Shown: positions 44,684 to 54,391, counted from the first letter of the stretch. The stretch: 64,000 nt of DNA from Paenibacillus sp. SYP-B3998 (GCF_010820665.1 NZ_JAAIKC010000001.1:1-64000), one strand, 5' to 3'. The notes: generated from the sequence alone by a model not told the origin. Made by a program: numbers and translations.

Positions 44684-44776
44684 AAACTTAGTATAGCATT
44701 TGTTACAAAGCGCCAATAGAGTCTAGAGTCAGGGGAGGAGTGGGTTTAGTGGTATATAGTTCCACAAAATACAACA

Positions 44777-44820
44777 TAAAAAGCCCCCGCGGCACTCCTC
44801 GAAAGGGAGGCCCGAAGGCT
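44777..44820 (-). terminator. Terminator of gerE
   Basis: Read on the minus strand, a long GC-rich stem (agccttcgggcctcc with ggagtgccgcgggggct, several mismatches) ends in T5. Confidence 0.7.
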
Positions 44821-44845
44821 TGCATGGATCCAAGTGCCGGCGGAA

Positions 44846-45067
44846 TCAGATCTTTAATTCCCCAAGCTTGATCAGTTCTACAACCGCTTGTGAACGACCC
44901 TTTACGTTCAGCTTCTGCATGACATTAGAAATGTGATTTCTCACAGTTTTTTCGCTTATGAAAAGCTGCTGTGCGATATCTTTAGTCGTTTTGTCCTGCA
45001 CTAATAGTTCGAATACTTCACGTTCGCGGTTCGTAAGTAGAAATTTGTTTTTGTGGTCGCTGGCCAT
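44846..45067 (-). CDS. gerE: Late mother-cell regulator GerE
   Basis: A 73-residue LuxR-type helix-turn-helix protein nearly colinear with B. subtilis GerE (74 residues). It carries LLTNREREVFELLVQDKTTK and FISEKTVRNHISNVMQKL, the DNA-recognition region. In B. subtilis GerE acts with sigma-K in the mother cell and controls coat genes. AAGGAGGGGTGA lies upstream at a somewhat long distance. It is a single-gene unit with its own terminator. The spore-surface locus at 12-35 kb is a likely target. Confidence 0.97.
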   Translation of the reverse strand: MASDHKNKFLLTNREREVFELLVQDKTTKDIAQQLFISEKTVRNHISNVMQKLNVKGRSQAVVELIKLGELKI

Positions 45068-45260
45068 GGATGTGTGTCACCCCTCCTTGCTCGGGTATTG
45101 GGAAATACAAGGTTAAGGGATACAGTCAAAGTTAGTTTATGAAGGGCTATTGTCAATGGTGCGGTATAGAAGGAAAAATAGGCGTCAAACGGTTTTGAGT
45201 TTCATCCTGAGGCATGTTAAGCTGAAAAGAGTCAGTTCTCATGCAGAAAGGAGGTTGCTC

Positions 45261-45932
45261 TTGTTCAGACGTGATTATTTTATGCGACAGATCGAACAGA
45301 TGACCGTGACGCTGCATCGAATTTTATTCAACAAAGAACATATTCCGATCAGTGATGCAAGGCAAATGTTAGATGAGGCAAGCCGCCATCTCCTAGGTTT
45401 GAATGTAAAATCGCTGCAAGCTTTGTCCAGTAAAGATATTTTGGAATTATTGACGTACCAAGGAAATACGGATACTGCCAAGGCGATGGTGATCGGAGAT
45501 TTGTTCATTGGTCAAGGCGACATGTATCGACAACATGAGCAGTCGGGCCCAGCTTATCACTCTTATCTCAAATCTTTAGATCTTTTATTACTTCTCGCTT
45601 CTACTCCGCCTGCGGATGATCCCGATGTAAGGGAGGAACTGCAGCCGAGAATCAATCATAGCTTAGTACGGCTGCAGCAATGGGACTTGCCAGCGGATAT
45701 GAAGCTTCGGTTATTTGCTTATTATGAGCATTGGGGCGATTTCGCAAAGGCGGAGGATGTGCTTTTTCACTATATGGAGGATCATGCCGAGTATAAGACG
45801 GAGGCTAGGAATAAGGGCATTTTATTTTATGAACGGTTAATTGAAAAAAACGAAGATTTGTTGGTGGCTGGAAATTTCAGCAAAGAAGAAGCGGAAGATG
45901 GACTTCGTTTTCTGAAAGAGAAGCAGCAGTAA
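45261..45932 (+). CDS. DUF6483-like helical protein
   Basis: A protein of about 223 residues starting FRRDYFMRQIEQMTVTLHRI, with the RDYxxRxIEQ opening of the DUF6483 family of Firmicutes; its function is unknown. The rest is helical with TPR-like character (LLTYQGNTDTAKAMVIGDLF, FAYYEHWGDFAKAEDVLFHY). I chose the TTG at 45261 because AAAGGAGG lies upstream; the frame itself begins about 37 codons earlier without a ribosome binding site. It is the first of several plus-strand genes up to 48765. Confidence 0.75.
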   Translation: MFRRDYFMRQIEQMTVTLHRILFNKEHIPISDARQMLDEASRHLLGLNVKSLQALSSKDILELLTYQGNTDTAKAMVIGDLFIGQGDMYRQHEQSGPAYHSYLKSLDLLLLLASTPPADDPDVREELQPRINHSLVRLQQWDLPADMKLRLFAYYEHWGDFAKAEDVLFHYMEDHAEYKTEARNKGILFYERLIEKNEDLLVAGNFSKEEAEDGLRFLKEKQQ

Positions 45933-46001
45933 GATTCGAATCTCCGTACATACGTGAACTTATCGAAAATTATACTTTTAAAACAAAAGGTGAGAATACT
46001 A

Positions 46002-46733
46002 ATGGCTTGGTATCAGGAAAGTTTCGGGAATGATTATTTGGTCGTTTATAAGCATAGGGATTTGCAAGGCGCCTACCATGAAGTGAAGAAAATGATGGAT
46101 TGGCTCGATTTACCTCAAGGTGTGGAGGTATTGGATTTGTGCTGCGGTATGGGTCGACATTCCATGGCGTTAGCTGAGTTTGGGTATGAAGTAACTGGCG
46201 TCGATTTGTCAGAGGTGCTACTGGATGAAGCGGTTAAGCAGGATGTTAATAAGCAGGTGAAGTGGCTGCGTGGCGATATGCGGGATGTCCCGCTTGAGCA
46301 GCCCTATGATGCTGTTGTGAATCTGTTTACTTCGTTTGGTTATTTTGATGAGGATGAGCAAAACGAGAAGGTTTTTCATGAAATCCACCGTTTGTTAAAG
46401 GCGAATGGACGTTTCATTATCGATTTCTTGAATCCTGTTTATGTGAAAGCGAATCTCGTACCACAGTCGGAGCGCTCGGAAGAGGGACTTCTCATTCGCG
46501 AGTCCAGAAGTATTGAAGATGGGTGTGTTCGCAAAAGAATCGTGATTTCACAAGAAGATGGGCCTGATCGCCATTACTTGGAGCAGGTTAAGCTGTATGA
46601 ACGGGCATCTTTTGAAACGATGTTACGGAAAGCAGGTTTACATATTGATGATGTGTTCGGGGGCTATGACGGACAATCTTACGATGCTCAAACGTCCAGC
46701 CGGATGATTTTTGTTGGACATAAGGAAGGATGA
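46002..46733 (+). CDS. SAM-dependent methyltransferase, class I
   Basis: A protein of about 243 residues with the Rossmann-like methyltransferase fold. Motif I is VLDLCCGMGRHSMALAEFG, followed by VTGVDLSEVLLDEA (the acidic residue binding the SAM ribose) and a motif IV-like stretch YDAVVNLFTSFGYF. The substrate is unknown. The ATG at 46002 has AAAGGTGAG upstream. The MBL hydrolase gene follows after 10 bases, so the two are probably cotranscribed. Confidence 0.87.
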   Translation: MAWYQESFGNDYLVVYKHRDLQGAYHEVKKMMDWLDLPQGVEVLDLCCGMGRHSMALAEFGYEVTGVDLSEVLLDEAVKQDVNKQVKWLRGDMRDVPLEQPYDAVVNLFTSFGYFDEDEQNEKVFHEIHRLLKANGRFIIDFLNPVYVKANLVPQSERSEEGLLIRESRSIEDGCVRKRIVISQEDGPDRHYLEQVKLYERASFETMLRKAGLHIDDVFGGYDGQSYDAQTSSRMIFVGHKEG

Positions 46734-46743
46734 ACATCACGAA

Positions 46744-47715
46744 ATGAACACCGTAATTGAGCATAATGACTATATTATACAAGTCAAGGTTCCGCTGCCC
46801 TTCCCGCTAAGATGGGTGAATGCATACCTCATACGCGGCAGCAACGGTTATACCGTCATAGATCCGGGGCTTCGCACCCCGGATGCCGAGGCGCTCTGGC
46901 ACGCGGTGCTGGATGAGCGCAAGATTGCTTTCGAGCACGTCGAGCAAATCGTGCTCACTCACCACCATCCTGATCATTACGGGATGGCGGGGTGGTTCCA
47001 GGAGCGGACTGGCGCGCCGGTTCTCCTCTCGGAGACCGGCTGGCGTCAAGTCCAGCTCCTCTGGGGCGAGGAGCAGCCGATGTCGGCGCTGCTCTTCGAG
47101 CTGTTCTTCCAGCATGGCCTCGATGCCGCCATGCTGGAAGAAATGACGAAGCATATGGCGAGCTTCGTCCCGCTTGTATCCCCGCAGCCGCAGATTACGC
47201 TGCTGGGAGAAGGGCCTGTGCGCCTCGGTGACCGCGTGTACGAAGCGATCGAGACCCCCGGCCATGCCGCGGGTCATCTCATCTTCTATGACGCCGAGGC
47301 GGAGATCATGTTTTGTGGCGACCACGTCCTGCCGCAAATATCGCCTAACGTCAGCTTCCTCCCGCAAGTGGAAGCGAACCCGCTCGGCGCGTACCTCGGC
47401 AGCCTGAGGGAGATCAGCAGGCTGTCTGTGAAGATGGCGTTCCCAGGGCATCGAGAGCCCTGGTCCGGGTTCAGCGCGCGCGCAGCTGAGCTTGTACGCC
47501 ATCATGAAGAGCGATTAGTGCTCATGGAGCAGAAGCTGCACACGCCGCTCACGGCTTATGAAGTATGTCGCGCGACGTTTGGCGATCGGCTCTCCATTCA
47601 TCAGATGCGATTCGCGTTATCGGAGACGATTGCTCATCTAATTTTACTTGAAGCTGAAGGCCGCATCCAGCAGTTGGAACAGGCGAGCGAAATGATTCGT
47701 TATACCGTTGTTTAG
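46744..47715 (+). CDS. MBL-fold metallohydrolase
   Basis: A protein of about 323 residues. The metal-binding motif LTHHHPDHYGM (HxHxDH) and later histidines in ETPGHAAGHLIFY and FCGDHVLPQ define a metallo-beta-lactamase fold, as in hydrolases of thioesters and phosphodiesters. The C-terminal ~80 residues form a winged-helix-like tail. The substrate is unknown. The gene is notably GC-rich compared with its neighbours. The ATG at 46744 follows the methyltransferase gene closely; an in-frame start inside that gene is less likely. Confidence 0.87.
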   Translation: MNTVIEHNDYIIQVKVPLPFPLRWVNAYLIRGSNGYTVIDPGLRTPDAEALWHAVLDERKIAFEHVEQIVLTHHHPDHYGMAGWFQERTGAPVLLSETGWRQVQLLWGEEQPMSALLFELFFQHGLDAAMLEEMTKHMASFVPLVSPQPQITLLGEGPVRLGDRVYEAIETPGHAAGHLIFYDAEAEIMFCGDHVLPQISPNVSFLPQVEANPLGAYLGSLREISRLSVKMAFPGHREPWSGFSARAAELVRHHEERLVLMEQKLHTPLTAYEVCRATFGDRLSIHQMRFALSETIAHLILLEAEGRIQQLEQASEMIRYTVV

Positions 47716-47802
47716 CGGAGTATTCATTAGATCAATTTAATCTCATAAGATTTCTTAAGTCACTTTGTATCATCTGTGGCTTATGAACGGAGGAATTCAG
47801 TC

Positions 47803-48765
47803 ATGAGAACATTCTTGAAAGAAAAAGCGCTAGTTTTGAATGAAATGAGAGATGAAGTTTTTCATCATTTTCCTCAAGCCGATATTGAAGCTGCGGTTGC
47901 CCGTCTTCTGGTTGAAGTGAAAGGGATCAAAAAAATTCCCTATGATCTGATTACAGACACTTTACTGGGCGTGTTAAGCAAAACAGAAACCTACAACGTA
48001 ATGACGACGCTGCTGGAGTTGGAAAAGAAAGTGAAGCACGATCCAGAGCTGTTGGCTAGTATGAAAGATTCCGGCTACAACCTGCATCGCACGATCGCGA
48101 TGTCGATCTGTGGGATGTATGGGAGCGGGGCTAGCTCGTTGTTTGGCTTTTTAGACTGCAAATTTCGTTTCTTTTTTCCAAATAAAAGACCCAAATCCTT
48201 TGTTTCCAAAGGGGTTTGTGCATTAGTAGCTTCAACGGCCAGTGTGGTCATCTCGGAGAAAGTGAAAGAAGACTACACACAGCGTAATTTAACCTTGCTT
48301 GATTCACGCGGAGTGTCCCTAGACGATATTGTCGATATCGTGGATATGCTTCAGAGACCTTATAGTCCGGATCTGGAACGTAAGGTGTGTGAACAACATG
48401 TACTAGCGGTTCTTCGCAAGCAGCAAACGTATCATGCCGTCCAGCTAGCGATTAAAATCGATGCGGGCGTAGAGAATAATGAATTTAGCAAGCAGTATAA
48501 CCATATCGTTGGCAGCGATGAAGGGTTGTTCGGCGTCGATGAGTCGATCGCGACAGCGATTCCTCTCATGTACGGTACGATTGCATTGACTAATTTTGGT
48601 TATTTGGACAAAGCGAAGATCGGGATTATCAAGGAACTAGATAGTGACCATACAGGCGGCAAATGCAATACCTTTGTTGACGACTTGGTTTGCGGGCTTG
48701 TGGCGGCTGCTTGTGGAAGGCTGGCGCATAACAACATTTCGACTTTCAATAAACCAACGGATTAA
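47803..48765 (+). CDS. Phosphatidylglycerophosphatase A-like protein with extended N-terminus
   Basis: A protein of about 320 residues. The last ~150 residues match the PgpA/YutG family (VSLDDIVDIVDMLQRPYSPD, then TNFGYLDKAKIGIIKELD and CNTFVDDLVCGLVAAA), which dephosphorylates phosphatidylglycerophosphate or works on related lipid substrates. B. subtilis YutG is about half this length. The N-terminal ~150 residues look helical and include SICGMYGSGASSLFGFLDCK. The ATG at 47803 has GGAGG upstream. A terminator follows. Confidence 0.75.
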   Translation: MRTFLKEKALVLNEMRDEVFHHFPQADIEAAVARLLVEVKGIKKIPYDLITDTLLGVLSKTETYNVMTTLLELEKKVKHDPELLASMKDSGYNLHRTIAMSICGMYGSGASSLFGFLDCKFRFFFPNKRPKSFVSKGVCALVASTASVVISEKVKEDYTQRNLTLLDSRGVSLDDIVDIVDMLQRPYSPDLERKVCEQHVLAVLRKQQTYHAVQLAIKIDAGVENNEFSKQYNHIVGSDEGLFGVDESIATAIPLMYGTIALTNFGYLDKAKIGIIKELDSDHTGGKCNTFVDDLVCGLVAAACGRLAHNNISTFNKPTD

Positions 48766-48776
48766 AAAAAGGAATA

Positions 48777-48820
48777 AGCATCTCCAACCACTTAGATGTG
48801 GAAGGGGATGCTATTTTTAT
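48777..48820 (+). terminator. Terminator of the PgpA-like gene
   Basis: Arms agcatctccaaccac and gtggaaggggatgct pair across ttagat and are followed by a T-rich run. Confidence 0.8.
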
Positions 48821-48981
48821 GCTTGCTGTCAGTTTTTGAAAAGTTATCGTAACTTGACCACCTTTTTGAACAAAAAGGAGTTATAAATCGGACAAAGCCT
48901 CGTATACATAGTATTACGAAAAGTGTTTAGTACAGGCTAGCTATTGAAATAGCTGCGTAAACTTAAAGGAGGAAACAAGCT

Positions 48982-50028
48982 ATGAAACAACAACATTGGA
49001 TTCGTTCAGCCGCTATCGTGGGGGCGATCGCCTTGCTGACCACAGGCTGCTCAGTTTGGGGTTCTGGCAAAAAAAGTGACATCGACGCGCCTCCAAAAGC
49101 GGGAACGGAAGCAGAGGCTGTTACAACCTCGGGAGCGGTAACCATTGATATGGGTGCAGACAATTCGTCACAAATGACCGTGTATGTGAAGGATGCCAAA
49201 GGCTTCGTCGCTCCTGTTAGCCTAGGTCTGCCCAAGTCACCTTCTGTCGCGAAGACGACGCTGGAATACATGGTGGATGGAGGACCTGTCAACGGTCTCC
49301 TGCCAGCTGGCTTCCAAGCGCTGCTCCCGAAAGACACGAAAATAATCGGCGTTAACGTTACAACTGACAAAAGGGCTGTCGTGGATTTCTCTAAAGAGTT
49401 TTTGAATTATGACCAGCAAAATGAACGCAAAATTCTTGAGGCTGTGACCTGGACACTTACAAGTTTCCCTACCGTCGAGAAGGTACAGCTTCGTGTAGAT
49501 GGCAAGGAATTGAAGGAAATGCCGAAAGGTAAAACGCCACTTGAAGGCGTCTTAGCACGCTCGATGGGCATTAACATCGAAAAAGCGGAAGATGCCGAAT
49601 TCGGGCAATCAACGCCGGTCACGCTCTACTTCTTAAATCAAAATGATCAAAATTACAAATATTATGTACCCGTTACGCGTTTGGTAAAAAGAACGGATGA
49701 TGTTGCGCAAGCAGTTGTGAACCAACTTATCAAGGGGCCAGATTTGAAAAAGGGCTTGAGCAGTGTGTTGAACGCGACGACGGAGGTAAAGAGTATCAAG
49801 CAAGTGGATGGAATCATTACAGTCGATTTCTCCAGCAAGCTGCTTGGTCCTGATCAGAAAGCGTCTGGCGATGCTTTGCAATCCGTCATCCTTTCCCTTA
49901 CAGAGAATGCGGCAATTAAACAAGTGCAAATCAAAGTGGATGGCGCTGTGAAAATAACATCGACAGATAATCAGAATTACACGAAACCCGTTTCTAGACC
50001 TGCACATGTGAATCCAGTCAAGCTATAA
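48982..50028 (+). CDS. gerM: Sporulation/germination lipoprotein GerM
   Basis: A 348-residue lipoprotein: a positively charged start, a hydrophobic segment and the lipobox LTTGC near residues 19-23. Two GerMN (Spo) domains follow, around residues 65-190 and 215-330, each with the YxxxV...VxF pattern (for example RAVVDFSKEFLNYD). In B. subtilis GerM stabilises the SpoIIQ-SpoIIIAG complex between forespore and mother cell. AAAGGAGG lies upstream of the ATG. The order gerM-rph-rdgB is the same as in Bacillus. Confidence 0.92.
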   Translation: MKQQHWIRSAAIVGAIALLTTGCSVWGSGKKSDIDAPPKAGTEAEAVTTSGAVTIDMGADNSSQMTVYVKDAKGFVAPVSLGLPKSPSVAKTTLEYMVDGGPVNGLLPAGFQALLPKDTKIIGVNVTTDKRAVVDFSKEFLNYDQQNERKILEAVTWTLTSFPTVEKVQLRVDGKELKEMPKGKTPLEGVLARSMGINIEKAEDAEFGQSTPVTLYFLNQNDQNYKYYVPVTRLVKRTDDVAQAVVNQLIKGPDLKKGLSSVLNATTEVKSIKQVDGIITVDFSSKLLGPDQKASGDALQSVILSLTENAAIKQVQIKVDGAVKITSTDNQNYTKPVSRPAHVNPVKL

Positions 50029-50082
50029 CATAAAAGAAAGCCAAGCTATTAGAGAAGGATCTCTTTATAGCAGGGTGTTTCA

Positions 50083-50112
50083 GAGAAGACCTCTTGAGAT
50101 AGAGGTCTTCTG
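50083..50112 (+). terminator. Terminator of gerM
   Basis: Arms agaagacctc and gaggtcttct form a perfect stem around ttgagata. Only a short T-rich tail follows. The remaining 240 bases up to rph contain a weaker hairpin with T7 near 50262-50288 and no gene. Confidence 0.6.
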
Positions 50113-50357
50113 TATTAAACAAGGATCTGAAATTCGGCTTTCGTTTCCACGCGATCAGTGCGAATGTCACTTTTTAGTGAAGATAACTTATTTTTATAAA
50201 AGGGAAATGAAAATTAGGTGGATTTTTTCCTGAATTGGAAATATTAAAATGAATAAGGGGAAGAGCTGGGAGATCTAGCCTCTTTTTTTACAAAAGTCCG
50301 TTACTGCATTACAATAAGGCATAGGGAAGATATGTACAGGAGGAGAACAAACAATTT

Positions 50358-51116
50358 ATGAGAATCAATGGAAGAACGAATCAAGAACTGCGGCCTATGA
50401 AAATAACCCCTAATTATATAAAACACGCAGAAGGCTCGGTGCTTATCGAGGTCGGGGATACTAAAGTCATATGTACAGCAACCATTGAAGAACGAGTCCC
50501 GTCTTTCATGAAAGGGCAAGGAAAAGGCTGGGTTACTGCAGAGTATTCTATGCTTCCACGAGCGACTCAAGTAAGGAATCAACGTGAAGCGGCTAAGGGC
50601 AAGCAGGGTGGCCGTACGATGGAGATTCAACGTCTTATTGGACGTGCTCTTCGCTCGGTGGTCAATTTGGAAGCACTAGGAGAACGTTCCGTAACGTTAG
50701 ATTGCGATGTGATTCAAGCTGATGGAGGTACACGAACGACTTCCATAACAGGGGCTTTCGTGGCAATGGCAATTGCGATGAATAAGCTAGCGACGGATAA
50801 AAATTTAAAGCAATTTCCAATAAATGATTTTCTCGCGTCAGTCAGCGTAGGGGTCATCGGCAGCACACCTCGATTAGACCTTAATTATGAAGAGGATTCT
50901 CAAGCGAAAGTTGATATGAATGTCGTTATGACAGGATCAGGTCAATTCGTAGAAATCCAAGGAACCGGCGAGGATGCTCCCTTTTCTCGTAAGGAGCTCG
51001 ATGAACTGCTAGCTCTTGCCGAAACGGGTATCCAAGCAATGATTGAAGAGCAGCGTAAGGTGCTTGGGCCAATCGGTGCCCGTATTCGAGGTGTGGAACA
51101 TGCTGCTGCAGAGTAA
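50358..51116 (+). CDS. rph: Ribonuclease PH
   Basis: A 252-residue phosphorolytic 3' exoribonuclease that trims tRNA 3' ends. The catalytic region [14 protein letters not shown] and the conserved arginine stretch [20 protein letters not shown] are present, as are the RNase PH-fold segments [20 protein letters not shown] and [20 protein letters not shown] lies upstream of the ATG. The next gene overlaps its 3' end by 17 bases, so they share a transcript. Confidence 0.97.
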   Translation: MRINGRTNQELRPMKITPNYIKHAEGSVLIEVGDTKVICTATIEERVPSFMKGQGKGWVTAEYSMLPRATQVRNQREAAKGKQGGRTMEIQRLIGRALRSVVNLEALGERSVTLDCDVIQADGGTRTTSITGAFVAMAIAMNKLATDKNLKQFPINDFLASVSVGVIGSTPRLDLNYEEDSQAKVDMNVVMTGSGQFVEIQGTGEDAPFSRKELDELLALAETGIQAMIEEQRKVLGPIGARIRGVEHAAAE

Positions 51117-51753
51117 CTTTGTTGTTATTGCGACACGGAACGAAGGTAAGGTAAGAGAGTTTGCAAAGTTATTCGGACCTAAAGGCTACAAAGTTAGAAG
51201 CTTGTCCGATTATTCCGATTTGCCGGAGATCGTGGAGAGTGGGGTTACGTTTGCAGAAAATGCGCGAATCAAGGCGCAGATCATCTCCGCGCATCTGCAC
51301 GTACCTGTGCTTGCGGATGATTCCGGCCTATGCGTTTCCGGGCTTGACGGCGCACCGGGCGTATATTCTGCTCGGTTCGCAGGTGAGGATGCAACCGATG
51401 CAGATAACAACGCCAAGCTGCTGCAAGCTTTGATCGATCAAGCTTCTTCTAAAGAACTGGCTGTAGATGGCAACCATCCGAAGCTCCTTAGCGAAGCCGC
51501 TTTTGTTTGCGCGCTTGCGCTAATCGATCCTGTGGCTAATGAAATCATCGAAGCAGAAGATCACTGTGATGGCTATATTATCAGCGAAGCTAGAGGGGAA
51601 AGTGGATTCGGGTACGATCCGTTTTTTTACATCCCTGAGTTAGGCAAGACGATGGCCGAAATGACCGTTGAAGAAAAAAACGAGATGAGTCATCGCGCCA
51701 AGGCGCTGCGTAAATTTTTGGACCGACTGCCTAATGAGACGGCTGAAAAATAG
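51100..51753 (+). CDS. rdgB: Non-canonical purine NTP pyrophosphatase (RdgB/HAM1)
   Basis: A protein of about 217 residues that hydrolyses dITP, XTP and similar nucleotides. It contains [15 protein letters not shown] (nucleotide-binding), [20 protein letters not shown] (the active-site acid) and [21 protein letters not shown] chose the ATG at 51100, with GAGGTG upstream, which starts right before the family N-terminus and overlaps the end of rph. A terminator follows. Confidence 0.96.
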   Translation: MLLQSNFVVIATRNEGKVREFAKLFGPKGYKVRSLSDYSDLPEIVESGVTFAENARIKAQIISAHLHVPVLADDSGLCVSGLDGAPGVYSARFAGEDATDADNNAKLLQALIDQASSKELAVDGNHPKLLSEAAFVCALALIDPVANEIIEAEDHCDGYIISEARGESGFGYDPFFYIPELGKTMAEMTVEEKNEMSHRAKALRKFLDRLPNETAEK

Positions 51754-51757
51754 GAAG

Positions 51758-51800
51758 AAACCTGCTTTCCCATATAGGGATAGAGCAGGTTTTTGTTTTT
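51758..51800 (+). terminator. Terminator of rph-rdgB
   Basis: Arms aaacctgct and agcaggttt close a hairpin that is followed by T5. Confidence 0.75.
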
Positions 51801-53643
51801 AACGAATCGATATTTTGTAGGCGCGCAGCCAAGTATCTACTTGTGCCAAATAAGCGAACAGCTGGGGGCCAGACATGAGTTGACCGAACCACGGAATGTT
51901 GACGTCGGCACCTTCTGAGCTAGCTAACTCGCGAATCTTTTTCACATCGATGAAGGGGAGGAGGGGGGAGCTGGAATCGTCAAGTATCTCCAATACCCAT
52001 TTTCTTACGGCGGTCAAATAATTTGGATTGTGCGTTTTCGGATAAGGACTCTTTTTGCGAGTCAGCACGTCGTCAGGCAGCACGCCTTTGAGTGCTTTAC
52101 GCAGAATTCCTTTCTCGCGGTCTCCGGAAGTCTTGATTTCCCAGGGAATATTCCAAACGTACTCCACGAGTCGATGATCACAGAAAGGGACGCGTACTTC
52201 TAGACCAACAGCCATACTCATGCGATCTTTACGATCTAGGAGGGTCGGCATGAAGCGGGTGATGTTCAGATAGGACATTTCGCGCATCCGATTCTGCTGC
52301 TGTGTTTCTCCAGCTAGCCGCGGTACTTCGCTTAAAGCTTGCTGATATCGATTGCTGACATATTCGACAGGCTTAATCCAATCGACAAGATCGGGGGCTA
52401 GGATGTTTACCCGATTGTGCAGCTGGAGCGACCAAGGGAATGTGTTGGCCTCAAGGGCGTCTTCACGATGGAACCACGGGTATCCGCCAAAAATTTCATC
52501 GGCCGCTTCTCCTGAAATAGCAACGGTCGCTTCTTTTTTTATTTCTCGACAAAACAAATACAGAGAGCCATCGACATCAGCCATCCCTGGTGTGTCACGG
52601 GCAAAAAGGGCCGCTTTTAGCGAATCGACAAGCTCTGGTGTGTCAAATTCAATGTAGTGGTGCGCTGTGCCTAAATGCTCTGTCATTCGTTTAATCCAAG
52701 GTGCATCAGCATTAGGCTGAAAAGCGTTTGCTTTGAAATATTTATCATTGTCCACATAGTCCACGGAAAAGGTATGAAGTTGACCCTTGCCGCTATCTTT
52801 GTGATGGTACGCAGCTAAGGTGGTTAGAGCGCTTGAGTCTAAGCCTCCGGAGAGAAGCGTGCAAATCGGGACATCCGAGACCAATTGCCGCTCCGAGGTA
52901 TCTCGAAGCAGCTCTTGAACGTGAAAAGCCGTCGCATCGATGTCGTCTGGATGCGGTTGGCTTTCTAATTTCCAATAAGTGCGGATGGACAAGCCATTGC
53001 GGTCGAATACAGCGCATTGTCCGGGTTTGAGTTCGGACATATTGCGATAAATCCCATGTCCTGGCGTTCGTGCCGGTCCGATTGCGAATATTTCCGCTAA
53101 GCCCTCCGCGCCTACCTCTGCCTTAAAGTCTGGATGAGCAAGTATCGCTTTTGGCTCGGATCCGAATAGAAGAACGCCATTCTGATGAGAATAAAAAAGC
53201 GGCTTAACGCCGAGTCTATCCCTGACTAAATACAGAGACTGCTCCTGGTCGTTCCAGGCCGCGAAAGCAAAAATACCGTTTAGGCGATCCACACACGCGC
53301 GTCCCCATTCGATGAAAGCGACTAACAGAACTTCTGTGTCGCACGTTGTGCGGAAGTGGTGTCCGCGTTGCTCGAGCTCTTTTTTCAGCTCAGGAGCGTT
53401 GTAAAGTTCACCATTATATACGATCGTGTACGTATAATCACCTTGTTTTCGGATCATCGGCTGAGCGCCGTTTTCCGGATCCATCACACTGAGTCGCCGA
53501 TGGCCAAGCGCACAATGCTGCGAGATCCAAGTGCCGGAAGCATCGGGTCCGCGCAGATTTAACGTTTCCGTCATATTCTCTAGAATGGACGGGTACCCGG
53601 TCAAGTCTTTCCGCCAATCTATCCATCCCGTTATTCCGCACAT
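51799..53643 (-). CDS. asnO: Glutamine-hydrolysing asparagine synthetase (AsnO-type)
   Basis: A 614-residue class II glutamine amidotransferase that makes asparagine from aspartate, ATP and glutamine. The nucleophile Cys2 follows the start Met (MCGITGWIDW), the glutaminase domain shows LRGPDASG and VYNGELYN, and the synthetase domain has the ATP loop LLSGGLDSSALTTLA. The length equals that of B. subtilis AsnO (YisO), the sporulation-linked paralog, which is why I prefer this symbol over asnB. It is a minus-strand gene convergent with rdgB. Confidence 0.9.
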   Translation of the reverse strand: MCGITGWIDWRKDLTGYPSILENMTETLNLRGPDASGTWISQHCALGHRRLSVMDPENGAQPMIRKQGDYTYTIVYNGELYNAPELKKELEQRGHHFRTTCDTEVLLVAFIEWGRACVDRLNGIFAFAAWNDQEQSLYLVRDRLGVKPLFYSHQNGVLLFGSEPKAILAHPDFKAEVGAEGLAEIFAIGPARTPGHGIYRNMSELKPGQCAVFDRNGLSIRTYWKLESQPHPDDIDATAFHVQELLRDTSERQLVSDVPICTLLSGGLDSSALTTLAAYHHKDSGKGQLHTFSVDYVDNDKYFKANAFQPNADAPWIKRMTEHLGTAHHYIEFDTPELVDSLKAALFARDTPGMADVDGSLYLFCREIKKEATVAISGEAADEIFGGYPWFHREDALEANTFPWSLQLHNRVNILAPDLVDWIKPVEYVSNRYQQALSEVPRLAGETQQQNRMREMSYLNITRFMPTLLDRKDRMSMAVGLEVRVPFCDHRLVEYVWNIPWEIKTSGDREKGILRKALKGVLPDDVLTRKKSPYPKTHNPNYLTAVRKWVLEILDDSSSPLLPFIDVKKIRELASSEGADVNIPWFGQLMSGPQLFAYLAQVDTWLRAYKISIR

Positions 53644-53819
53644 AGATGTTCATCCCTTTCCTTAAGACAGCATGATGTTAAAGGGTATGCATTCAGAGGG
53701 GATAAAATGTCTGTCCCGAAGGACGCTGCTATGCACATTTGGGGCGGATTTTGTATTTTACAAGCAGGACTGTTACAATAAATCCAATTATTACTTATTA
53801 ACTGACGAAGGTGATGACG

Positions 53820-54176
53820 ATGAAAAAGAAACATTCTAGAGCACAAATTGATTACTTGGCATCCAGAGAGCATTTTTTACAAATTAGCAATCAAGCAGAT
53901 AAGCGCATTGAGGAATTGAAAGAGCAGGGTCACGAGGTAGGGCAAGAGGAAATGGAAGAGATTGTAGAGCGCGTTGGACTCCACCGTGCTTATAACGAGT
54001 TGACTCAGGCTGAAAATGTGTTAATTAACTGGACTCAAACCGCTATCAAAACAGAGCCGGAGTTCATTCAGAAGAAAGATCACTTCGAGGCCCTTTACGA
54101 AAAAGTGAAAACAGATGCAGAGGCTCGCGGTGCCATCCTTAATTTGGCGATGCGTTTAAATTTAGATAAAGTGTGA
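53820..54176 (+). CDS. Small helical protein of unknown function
   Basis: A 118-residue charged, all-helical protein: basic N-terminus (KKKHSRAQIDYLASREHF), then many E and K in helical spacing (RIEELKEQGHEVGQEEMEEI). There is no signal peptide. A resemblance to the YlbF/YmcA helical regulators is possible but not convincing. The ATG at 53820 has GAAGGTG upstream; an ATG three codons earlier sits too close to that site. Confidence 0.65.
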   Translation: MKKKHSRAQIDYLASREHFLQISNQADKRIEELKEQGHEVGQEEMEEIVERVGLHRAYNELTQAENVLINWTQTAIKTEPEFIQKKDHFEALYEKVKTDAEARGAILNLAMRLNLDKV

Positions 54177-54222
54177 CATCCTATTGAGGTAGTGCCATTC
54201 TTTCTTCAGGAGGCGAATGCTC

Positions 54223-54336
54223 ATGGACAGTCATTTCATTAGCAAGCTGCATGAAAAGCAGAGAAAAGCCGAGAAGAATTTCAGGACACAAGGGGATAAA
54301 CGTCCGGAAAGTAATATGCCGAACAACAAGCACTAA
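54223..54336 (+). CDS. Small hydrophilic protein (37 residues)
   Basis: ATG with CAGGAGG nine bases upstream and 37 charged codons (KLHEKQRKAEKNFRTQG), then a terminator shortly after the stop. I do not recognise it. The strong ribosome binding site and the terminator make translation plausible. Such lysine- and glutamate-rich mini-proteins are common in spore formers. Confidence 0.5.
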   Translation: MDSHFISKLHEKQRKAEKNFRTQGDKRPESNMPNNKH

Positions 54337-54357
54337 TGTCTAATGGCACCACCGAGG

Positions 54358-54391
54358 ACCTGCAGGGGAACGATCCCTTGCAGGTTTTTGT
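54358..54391 (+). terminator. Terminator
   Basis: Arms acctgcagggg and cccttgcaggt with loop aacgat, followed by T5. Confidence 0.85.

Noticed and set aside
46807-47505. A 232-codon minus-strand frame opposite the MBL hydrolase
   Set aside because: The plus strand encodes a clear MBL fold with all metal ligands; the reverse frame results from the GC-rich codon use.
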